This document shows, one piece after another, positions 21,808 to 33,800 of a stretch of 64,000 nucleotides of DNA. Below the pieces are notes generated by a model, which had not been told where the DNA came from, did no database searches, and saw nothing but the letters and a program-made list of their open reading frames with translations. The stretch comes from Owenia fusiformis (taxonomy: Eukaryota > Annelida > Polychaeta > Sabellida > Oweniidae): the NCBI GenBank assembly GCA_903813345.2, contig CAIIXF020000001.1, positions 7,195,098-7,259,097 of the forward strand, read 5' to 3'. A program made the position numbers and the translations under genes. Within the stretch, counting starts at the first letter, position 1; each line of letters starts with the position of its first letter.

Positions 21808-24800
21808 CTGGAACAAAACAATCTGAGAGATGATACACAATACAAGAAATGGAATGAAGTCTGCCATATACAGTACATTATACAACGGACATTGTTATAA
21901 CATAGAAACCATAATATACTGTATGCATTTATTACAATGTCCTGTGTCAAGCCCTTGAGACCCCTCTTCATACAGAGTGAGCCAAAAATGTAACCTAAAC
22001 AAATGTAAATAACTCAGTCACCCAGCATGGGTTTGAAATCATATTTGACAATTGAACCTTGTTCAAGTTTCATTGATTTATTCCCAGTAGTTAGGTCCAA
22101 GCTGGATGACTGAGTTATTCACATTTGTTTGGGTTAACTTTTTTGGATCACTCTGTACCTCACCAATATAGCAAAACCATGCAATTGTTGTAAAGAATTT
22201 GATAATTTTCATCGTAATATCTGATGTGATATCGCATATACATATAATATATTATATATATTGAAAGGGTACATAGTTTTCTTTGTATAAGCATTTGAGT
22301 AAGCATTTTCAAAATGATATCTCAGCAATGCAATCATTAGCCATTTTAGCAACTCTCTTACAACTTTATTCTTCCCTTGAAATTTCTGCCACCCATTTGC
22401 AAACCAGAAACGTAACTATTCAAGATTCGTTTTGCTCTTTATACTGGTATGTTTTTCATGTTAATCTGTTACTCCACAGTAAGTGGAAACCAGTCACTTT
22501 ATACTTGAATCACTCCTGATGGTTATGGTAGCTGTTAGTGAATCAGCAATTCAATAAATTGATGGTACATCTGATTGACTGATTGACTGATTTCACTATT
22601 TTAAATGTGGGGTTAAACTAATTCTAAAATACTATTTAGAACCTATTGTGGGCGCCATTTTTGATTTTTAAAAGTTCTTGTAAGATTTTAAGATGGCCAT
22701 CACAACAGCCCTAGCTAATATCTAACATGGTGAGTACCGAGTACAGGAGAAAATACATAAAATCAAACATAAGTTTGTATGAACACTTCAAATTTTCTGG
22801 AATCTGTTGAAAAATCATAAAACACATCATAGTCATATACATGTAAATTCTTTCTCTTGATATATATGTTTACTATGTAGGAAATAATTTTCTCCTATAC
22901 TGATAAAGATGTTTTATTTGGGCCGCCATTTTGAAAGAAGGTAGGTCAATATAACATTTTCATTCAATAATTTGAACCATCACAGCTCCAATATTGTATT
23001 AAAAATAGCAATTAGCGTGTTTAAGATATAGCAGCATTAAAACAATTGGACTAAGCTTCCCTTCAAGAATATTTTCATTATAAAGGTAAAATCTATTACA
23101 GAGTGGTGATTAAATTGCAAGCAATGAATTAACCAATGTGATCTTAAAAATATTTAAACATGATCAACATTATCTTATACAACAGAAAAGTTACTAAAGA
23201 TTTCATGATTCAAAATTAATGTCAAAACTCAAAATATTAATATGGTGCACCAAAATAGATACATGAAAACAATATGTTAAAATAAAATTAAACCAAGAAC
23301 TAGCCTTGCCCAAGTCGGTCTCTTTTACTTATCTTGTTTCTATTATGACCGCCGGTAATAATTCAAGATCAGATAAGTAAAAAATACCGACTTGGGCAAG
23401 GCTAACCAAGAACCAGCAGTTATAATAACACAAATCAAACTTTATCAACAGCACACAAGCACATTTTACAAACACTGCAAAATGCAAACTATTGTAGAAA
23501 AATAAACAAATGGGATGCCCAGGAAACATGCATTCAGCCTTATCCATGCACGCATTGAACCAATGACTGCTATCTAAAATGGGCTACAGGTATGTAGTAA
23601 ACACATGCTTTGGTATTTTCGATGTTATTAAATAGGTTTATCAATTTTCCTTTTTGTGCAAGATTTCAGTCATCCCAGAGCCAAGTTTCCTGGGTTTGGC
23701 TAGACTCGCCTCAATGCCCTTGAATGGACAATTAGTGACGAATCAGCCAGGAAGAAAAACACGACGAGGCAAAAAATATTTCCAAACCTTGCAACGCTTG
23801 CCTGGCAATAGAACACAATGATAACCCTTACATAATGAGATTGTTCACAATTGAATCAAAAATTGACGATTTAAGATTAAACATCTATAAAAGTAGTTAC
23901 AATTAATTTACAACTCATCATTGCAGAGGAATATTTCCCGAAGGTTTTTAAAAAAGCGACATGGCAAGCGCCTTGTCTTCCTCATCCTGGCTACTCTCAA
24001 CACAATTGCCAGGTTACTTTAAAATTCATGGTAAAACACCCCTTGGCCCAGCAGCTGTATTACAAAAATTGAGGATTAATCTTATATAACATGGATTAAC
24101 TAAATACAGGTATAATGAGATACAGTAAGGGTTGGGAGGCTAAAGTAGTGTTGTAATAGAAAAGTACATGTTTATTGTCTAACCACAATGAGAGTATAGT
24201 GATCACATAATGATCAAAAGCAAAGATAGGCTACGGTTCACATAACTGCATTTTGAATTTGAGCCTTTCTGGTTATCAAATGTAAAAGAAAGTAAGCCAT
24301 ATGAAGTTGTATGAAGAATGTACAGTAAACCCTATCTGAGTGGAACACATTTGGTACCTCTAAAAAAATTGGAGGTGTTCCACTTTTAGAGGTTCATTCA
24401 ACATTAAATGAGTTTGTCTTGGGTCTTGAGACTCTGAGGAGTGTTCCATTACAGAGGTGTAATACTTCTAGAGGTGTTCCACTCTATAGGTTTCACTGTA
24501 ATTGCAAAACCAGATGGCAGAGAGGTGCAACTTACAGGGTCTGCAAATTCAGACATAGGGGAGCTTCCTACAGGGATAACTTCATAGTCGCTTGGTGTAT
24601 CTACCATGTCAGCACCACTCTAACAATCACAGCAAATCAATACACTGTATACCCAAGTAATAGACCAATTGCACTATTTTCTGATAATCACATGGGTCTT
24701 AAAGTACTTTATACTCTTATTTACTATATGGCTTTTTAAGGATTTTAAACTAGTTGTGCACAGAAATTTTCAAGGTCTCAAAGTGTGGGGGTACAGTGGG

Positions 24801-27800
24801 CGGTTGCAGAGTGGGGGCCTTGGTCAATAAGAGTCACAAAAGTGGTGTACTGAGCATTTAAACTGACAGGGACACAACAGGAGGTAATCAACTTTAAGAA
24901 ATGCATATGTATTTGCAATAATCAAGCTTAGACTGGGATAGACATTTTATATTGACAGACATTTAAAAGTAACAAAGGCAAGGAAAGGATTCATTTATGT
25001 AAGATCAATATATCCCTGAGGATATGTTAATTTCAATTGTCTTTGTGACTGAACTGTAGTATATGCGTGATGAACATGGTTAAAGATGAATGATTAACCA
25101 ACAAACAAGACTACACGTCAACATTAATTTGTAAAATTTTAAGCTACAGAGGAACGAACACACTGGTATATAAGTTTTCAGAGTACAAAGCACACATGCT
25201 TGAATTCTGGTTTCAGTTGAATACAGTAAAACCTTTCTAATCCAGACACAAATGGAACCAGCCAAAATATCTGAATTAGCATTTCATATTTCAAGGTTGT
25301 TTTCTTAAAATATGAGTTCATGGGAGATTACAAAAAAGGGACTGAGAATAAGTGTTCATATTGAGAGGTGTTTGGATTAAGAGAGGTGTTCGGATATACA
25401 GGTTTTACTGTGCAGTACATTACAAGGCCCGGGTCGTTAAATAAATATCAATTCGAATGCTTCCATTTTCATATCTATGAATCTAGTTGACATTTTTAGA
25501 TACGGTGGTTTATGAGACATAAGTCTGAAATATTCAGTATTAAAGAACTAGAACTAGTATGAGAGACACATGGATCAAAGATCACACAAAATACAATATT
25601 TCACTTACTGGACTAGATTCCTCTGGGGTGTTGTCATCGAGAATGGGGTGCTGTTCGAGAATGTCAGACATTTTGGCAGAAGAAATAGTGCTGGCATCTG
25701 GTGTGTATTGGCTGAGAAGTGACCGGAAACTTTGAGCTGTTATAAAAAGGAAAGTTAGTTGGAAGAAAATAACAATGAAGTTAACTGATAGTGACAATAT
25801 AAAGTCAAAAATTCCATAGATATTCTAAGATACTGGAGAAGTTCTTGGTAAAAACAGGCAGAAGTCTCGTACTAAGATGGTGGGATCAAATGTAATCAAT
25901 GTAATTGCCTTCAATGAGATTTTTTGAATGAAATATTGCGTTGATCAAATAATGATGCTTTGCTGTCTTGAAAACACAAAAAGCAAGAAGAATTGCTTCC
26001 TGAGGTTGCTGCAAAACGAACTTACCTTTAGGTTTTGTAGTTTGACTTTCAGTAGAATCATTTAGTTGGCTATCATTGGCATCTTGGTCACCATCAAACT
26101 GAGAGGACCAACCAGTCATCTGGCCGAGACCAAGGTTATTACCCAGACTTCCAGGTAATATTTCACTCTCTTTACCATCTTCTGAACTTCCCTTGTCATC
26201 TTGATTTGATTCTTTTTCACGATTACTATCAGTGTCCGAAAAACTTTCACGTAATTTTGATGGAATTGTGACTGGTATTGTTTCAATAGTTGTTGCCATA
26301 GCAGTCGTTGTGACAGGATCCAGTGCTTCAGATTTTATCCTCTCTGACAGTATATCAGGTAGACCTATACCTATAGTTCCTTTTGCTGTTTTTGATGCAT
26401 CTTCTTTACTTTCAGCCTCTGCTTTAGATTCAACAGGTTTATCATCCACAGCCTCTCCAGCTAGAACCTTCTCTTCAATCTTTTGTCTCTCCATCTTGAG
26501 GAATTCCTCAATCGCAGCATCTTCTTCCCGTTTCTTCATCCTTGCTTCATATTTCTCAATTGGTTCCAACTCTGGTTCTATTTGGTCCTGTTGGAGCACA
26601 TGAGACTCATCTATAGCCCTACCACGTACATTATCAGGGTCAGGGCATGAGATGGGACTTGCTCCAGAGCTCTCTGAGCCAGCCACAGCATTAACAGCCA
26701 TTGCTAGCTTTCTCATGTCTTCAATGTCTTTACCTGTTAAAGCACCAGTTCCATATGGTGTATTAGGTGGAACCTTTGGTGTTGAAAAGTTGGATAGATT
26801 TTCAACAGTCAAAGGGGAACTTTCCACAGATGCAGTCTCAGTGTGATGTTTAGATGGCGCAACCCCGTGGCGGCCACTTCCAGAGCGGGATCGTGGCTTT
26901 GTGCTTCGTACATGTATAGGACTCGTATCCTCTGTGGGTATTTCAATGACAGGAGCAGGAGGGGGTGAGCAGGCCATGTCCGTGGCACTTGATACAGACA
27001 CTGAATAAGTAAAAACACAAAATATGAACATTTTTATGACTTATATTTTACATAAAGTAGAATACCTAGCCTTGCCCAAGTCGGTATTTTATTTACTTAT
27101 CTGATCTTGAATTATCATAATAGAAATCAAGATAAGTAAAAGAGACCGACTTGGGCAAGGCTATAAAATACCTGTTGATGTGTAAAACAAAAAATATATA
27201 AAATCTGGGCCTGTTGCTCCAGTTGCCGAGGATCCTAACATTCACTATCTTTATAAATGAAAATTTGAAACATCTAATTCCTCTTTCCCATTGAATAGCA
27301 AAGATTTCCCACAAAACTAAAGCCTCAAATCATCCTACTGCCTCTGCCAGACCAAATAAAGACATGGCATGAAATGTTTTAGCTTCCAAAATGACCAGAA
27401 GGATGTTGTAATTATTGAGCTAGCTACTTATATAATATGATGTTTAATATTTCCATGAATGTAGTTTGAATTTTATTGATTCACATTTGATATACAAAGC
27501 CACACTTGAATAGATCTATAGGCAAAAACTAATGGCTTCTATTTTAGCAAAGTGTATATCAGAGACCCTAAACCAAGCCAATATAGACATACTTATTTGT
27601 TTTTTTTTAAAAATACTGGAACGTCAATGGCTTCAGGTTTTGGTTATTTAATAAGGTTTCATTTAATTCAAATTTCTGTCAAAATTTAAGATAAAGTAAA
27701 ACTTTCATCTCACGCTCACATCAATTCAATTAAAAAGTTTCAAAGTGTGTAAACAAATTCAAATTTATCCCAAACAAGTGGACCTGTACACTGTATAAAT

Positions 27801-30800
27801 AACAATAAAATATTGTCCACCAATGATTGTAAGTTCCACCGCCTCTACTATCCCTTAAAGGGGTATTCCTTGCCAGACCATCTCTCTCCTAATATGGTAG
27901 CTATAACCATATACATACTTTGCAAGTTTATCAAAAAACAAAAAAATGTTTTGAAATGGTCAATATTGATCACTAAAAAATGTAGTGCTCAATTCCAGTA
28001 GGCTGCCATCTTTTAAAATTTCACTCAGGAAGTGACTCTCAACTTTGCATATAACATTAGGTAAGGAGCTATTAGAATTACTAAACCAGCTGAATATTTT
28101 TTCAATTTGGTCTACGATTAAAATCCTTTTGATGATCTCTTCTTTAGTTCTAAGTTGACAACTCCTGAACATATTTTTACACAGAAGATAAGGGCTTCTT
28201 GTTTAGAAGAGATTTTGTACTTCTTTCCTATACTGTAATAGACAAGGTTATAACAGGTGAGAGTCGATGACATCACTTCCTGAAAGAAATCTGAAAAGAT
28301 GGCAGCTTACTGGGAATGAGTACTACATTTTTAAATGATCAATATTGACCATATGAAAACATTTTCCCATGTTTTGCTAAATATGTAAAGTATATATATG
28401 ATTGTAGCTACCATATCAGGGGAGAAATAGTCTGGCAAGGAATGTTCCTTTAAGGGGATTGATGTAGAGGGACTCTCCTAAATCAGAACGATCAGCAATT
28501 GTTCATACACATACATACCTGTCCTTGATACAACTGCCCTTGGCGTTGGTTGGGACTCCAGTAACCCACATAGTATCAAAGGGGTGGGGGTCCAAATATT
28601 CAAGACACTAGAATTGTAGGAGAGTTGGAAAGAGTATGAAGTCAAACTTAGTAGATATGACTTCAGAATTTCTGGTTGTTCTTCATCCCGCAGATATGAC
28701 GTCCTCTTATAGAAGTATCTAAAATGAAGCAATCAAGTAATCAATCAACCAATCAATCAAGCAACAAGTTAATGGATCAATCAATCATTCAATAAATAAA
28801 GACTGATGGCTTATGTTCCGTCATTATATTCCTGACCCCACCTTAATTAGAGATTTAGCCTCTATAGAAGCATTTTACAATCATAACTCACTTTTTATGT
28901 TTCCTTCATTCGGATCTTTCACATTTATATTCTTATTGTACAACTTTCAAACAAAGCTTGTCTGAATAAGTCAGTCATATGCTTTACTTAATAATTCAAG
29001 CAAATCACAATATGGAAGTACACTGTAGATAGAGAAAGTGAATGGCTTTACTAGGATGAGTACCACTTACTTGACAGTTGCCTTGTCTTTAAGCATTGCA
29101 TCAAGGTAGCTCTCCATGAGATAATCATTCAATGCCATCCTGACCCAGGCCTACATTGACAAAATATAAACCCTGCTCAAGTTAAATTGAAATACAAGCA
29201 TTCCTAATTTTAGGTATAACACAACTAAGTAAAACCAGTATTATGTGGAACACTGGTGGTTCCTCAAGAGAGAGTTCCACATTGAAGCCTTATAACCTAC
29301 AGGTGTTCACTTTATATAAAATCAATGGCATCAGGACTTGAAAAAGTGTTCCACTTAGAGATGTTCCCCTTAAAATGTTTTACTGGACAATTTTAATACA
29401 TGAATATTCTATGAATCAAAGTTAACCACAATAGTCTACAATCCTATATGCTGGTATAGAACTTTCTGTAACAGTTTAGACTTACCCTACACATGCCAAC
29501 AGTTGTTGTGATCTGGCCTAGATGGGTAAGCTGAGATATGACATCCTTGTGGGTGAACTTACACAGGAAATTCCAGAAATCCTAGTAATATAAAATTTTC
29601 TTAATAATAATTTGTCAATACAATTGCATATGTAATAGGTACTATGTATTTCCATTTCTCTTTTCATTATTTAATACATATGACTCGGGACTACATAAAA
29701 TACTACGAGCATTTTTTTATTTAAAATAGGGTAATCTGGTATCTAGCAGACAAATAAGTAAATGAACTATTGTACAAACAAATAAATAATTGTAGTGACC
29801 CAAGTATCACAGAAACAATGTACAGTACACATAGAATAATACAATACATACATGTACATATCAAAAATGAATGCAAAATCTAATGAGTTCAAGGTTTTCA
29901 TATCAGAACCATCATTGAATTTGTAAGGCAGTGTGTCAAGAAATGCACAAAAAAGAAAAATGAAACCAGCTGCCACCTATGTTGATTGACAAAGAAAACA
30001 TATTGCCATTTACCAGTTCATTCTCCTTGATATCAGGGGTAGGTCCTCCTAAGTAGGATGAGATCTGAAATAGTAGGAGGAGCAATTTATACATGTCATC
30101 CATACATGGTATGTGGAGTATCCATCCATCGGATGTCTGTTGTTTAATCCCACACTGTAACTATAGAAACCATGATAAATGAATAAGATAACTATAGACT
30201 CATGAATTAAATTGAGGAATTGTTCCAGAATGAAGCCTTGATTTTGGCATTTCTCATAGTGCGTGTAGGATTACATTCTTTATCTGGTGTTCTCTTACCT
30301 TACTCCCAATGGATGATTTGAGGCCATGTAGGAAAACAGCCTCCAAAGCACTGCATACTGCATTGGCATGGTCCCCACTAGAAAGGACAATAACACAACT
30401 TACTCATTAATCATCTTCTGGAGTTCAAAAAAGTTTTGATACAGAAACAATATACAAATCTTGAAATATCACAAATAACCATGAATTCATTTATATTTAA
30501 ATCATGAAAAAACTCACCAAATTTACCAAACCAAATTATATTTCACAGAAACTCAAACATACTGTCTGTTCTTCAGTTAAAGTGTCAACAAGGCCTGTAG
30601 AGAGAAAAATTGAAAAAATTCAGAAGAGGAGTCCCACTTATAGATTTTTAAGATATAATACATTTCAAGATTTTAACTGCAGGAAATTCAGCTGAAATAA
30701 TTTTCATTCAGGGGGTTTCTTTATAGATAATGAAAATAGATGTTAGCCTTGATGAAATATCCAAACTTCGATATATTTTAACACTTGGTCCATGATCGTT

Positions 30801-33800
30801 GGTAATGTCTCTGCACTAATTGTTGAATCTTTAAATCAGTTTTCTGATTCCTATTAGGATTGCTATACATGTACTAGGATATAATTAAGAGCAAGAATTG
30901 ATCATTGAAACAATGTTTACCTATGAATGACTTCATCTTTGTTGATATGTTCTTTCTGTAAAGCCTTTAATGCTCCAGCAAACTCTGCAGTTATAGTCTT
31001 CCTGATCCAATCTTCTCTACTCAACTCTTCAGGACTCAACTCTACAAATACAACAATATAAACATATACATCGATCCTCTTGGTCTAGCTTCCATCCCTT
31101 TTACCCTGCCCCCTCTCCACACACCTGACCTCCTCTACTTAAAGAGATGAAATAAGTAATGGGGAGGTCCAGAAACTCTATAAAAAACTCCACTAAAAAC
31201 CTCTCTTCTGTCATTTTCATATGTGACAATCAGAGATTGGTATGGTAATACATGTAATTTTTTTAAATTGTCTGAATTTTACAATCAAAACGCCTGGTAT
31301 AGAAAAACTCAAAAATTTTTTTTTTAAGTTACCAGACTTCCAGTCCAGTATATTATAGAAGATAGATGGTGCTGATTATGTAATGTCGAAGTAAATTTTC
31401 TATCTTTAATACCCCCATTTGATTAGATATTATAGATCATTTTCTCTGCTATATTTGTGATGGGGCAGGGAACTAATTATCTGGCAAACAGAAAAAAGCA
31501 CTTCTGTTATTTTTCACCTGACATGTAGCAGCAGCTACATGTACTGACCTTACAATTCATCCATGCGTGCAATATATACTGCATGTTAATATTTCATTGT
31601 ATTTTCAGACTCTGTTTATTTTGGCAAGAACTCTAAATGAATCTATGGAAATAATGTGACCCTGATCTTAATGAAATGGCAAACATCCAGAATCAGATTG
31701 AATGTTATTAAACATCGCCAGATTGTCTTATTATTCCCTAATTACTGATAAATGTGTTCTTGCATAATAGACATAACAAACCAATAAGTTCATCAAAGGT
31801 GAACAAAATATCAATACTTATTAATTAAAGTCCTCTTTGAGTATTCAACAGCATGTTAAATGGCAAATTGGGAAGGAGAAAGGTAACAGTGTTAAAAAAG
31901 CCAATAGTATTAGGAAGAATAAAGGATCTTGATTTTCAGTTTTGAAGCAACTCGGCAGACTTTGAGCCAATAGAATTATGGTACAGTGAAATCAGGGTTA
32001 TTGTAACATACGTACATTCTCAGAAAAAGTAAGTCACTTTGAATGTATCATACCATGGGATGAAAACCAATGATCATACATGTACTAACAATGGCATTTA
32101 CTCACAAAATCTTACTCAATTTATTCACAGTGTGGAGTTAGAACTTTCTCAAAAAATTCTTTAAGATTTGCACTACAAATCTAAGACGGCAGACTCTCGT
32201 TAACTTCAACAAGTTAAACTCAATATACAGATATAAAGGAATTCTGGGGGATACAAATGACAAAATATTGAAAAAAAGCCAATAGTATTAGGAAGAATAA
32301 AGTAAAGGATCTTTATTTTCAGTTTTGAGGTTTCGAGGCAACTCGGCAGACTCTGAGCCAATATAATTACGGTAAAGTGAAATCAGGGTTATTGTAACAT
32401 ACGTACATACTCAGAAAAAGTAAGTCACTTTGAATGTATCATACAATGGGATGAAAACCAATGATCATACATGTACTAACAATGGCATTTACTCACAAAA
32501 TCTTACTCAATTTATTCACAGTGTGGAGTTAGAGCTTTCTCAAAAAATCTTTAAGATTTGCACTACAAATCTAAGACGGCAGACTCTCGTTTACTTCAAC
32601 AAGTTAAACTCAATATACCGATATTAAAGGAATTCTGGGAGATACAAGTGACAAAATATTGCTTTTGGGATGAGTTCAAACAACTTTGACATATTCTTTA
32701 CCCTACCTACTTTGCAATTTAACAATCAACGCAAGTATACATACCACCATATCTAAGCAGATATAGGACAAATTCTAAAAAATATTTTCCGATTGATAAA
32801 ATCATGGGCTTTCAATTAGAGCTCATGATAAAATCATTGATTATAAAACCAGAAGTGTGTGCTCAAAAAAAATTTGAGCCAAAAAAAGCCTTAAGGCCCC
32901 CAAAAGTTGGCCTTTTTGGTCATAAATGGGCCTTCTAAGGCCTTGTTTTTTAATTTTAGGCCAAATTTTGAAGAAAATGGGCCTCAAAATTTCAAAATTT
33001 GGGCCCACTTTTTGGTTTTAGGGGCCCAAAATTTTTTTTTTCTCAGACCAGAAGTTTGGCCCCCCCCCCTTGTTGGTTCCCAGATCCGCCCCTGAGATAT
33101 GTCAAATAAGACACTAGATTTACTTGCCAATGGTAATTGAAACCCCATGCTTATTCTTGGGTCAAAGTAGTTCAACAAGTTAAACCTAGTCTGGGCCTTA
33201 TTTCTTATCTGACATATCTTGTGGCCCACCCTAGGTTTAACGTCCGTGCCTATTCGGCTCTTGATGCAAAAAAATTAATGGTGGTCTATGGCAGCGCATA
33301 GAATTACATGCGCGTTTAATTATAGAATTTACAGAGGAACTAGTCCTACATAAACTCAAAAAGCTCAAAGCCTGCAAATCCCCCGGCCCCGATAATATTC
33401 CTGCAAGATTTCTACTGGAATGTTCACAAGAATTAGCCCTCCCTCTCAGTTTGCTTTTTACCAAATCTCTAGATTCAGGAACATTACCACCAATCTGAAA
33501 AGATGGCGAGATAACGCCCATCCACAAAAAGGGTAAAAGAACAGCTCCCAGCAACTACCGTCCAATATCGCTAACTTGTATCCTGTGTAAGACCATGGAA
33601 TCCATAATTAGGGACGCAATGGTAAACCACATGGTGACGCTGGGCTTATTAACAGATGCCCAACACGGGTTTGTACCCGGGCGATCATGTAGCACCCAGC
33701 TGCTTACGGTACTTGAGGATTGGACAAGTCTACTCGATTCTGGCAACCCAATAGACGTAATCTATTTTGACTTTTCCCGGGCGTTTGACAGCGTACCGCA

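Noticed and set aside
26232-26846. Plus-strand open frames over PLEKHM1 exon 8
   Set aside because: They are antisense shadows of a long, compositionally biased coding exon.
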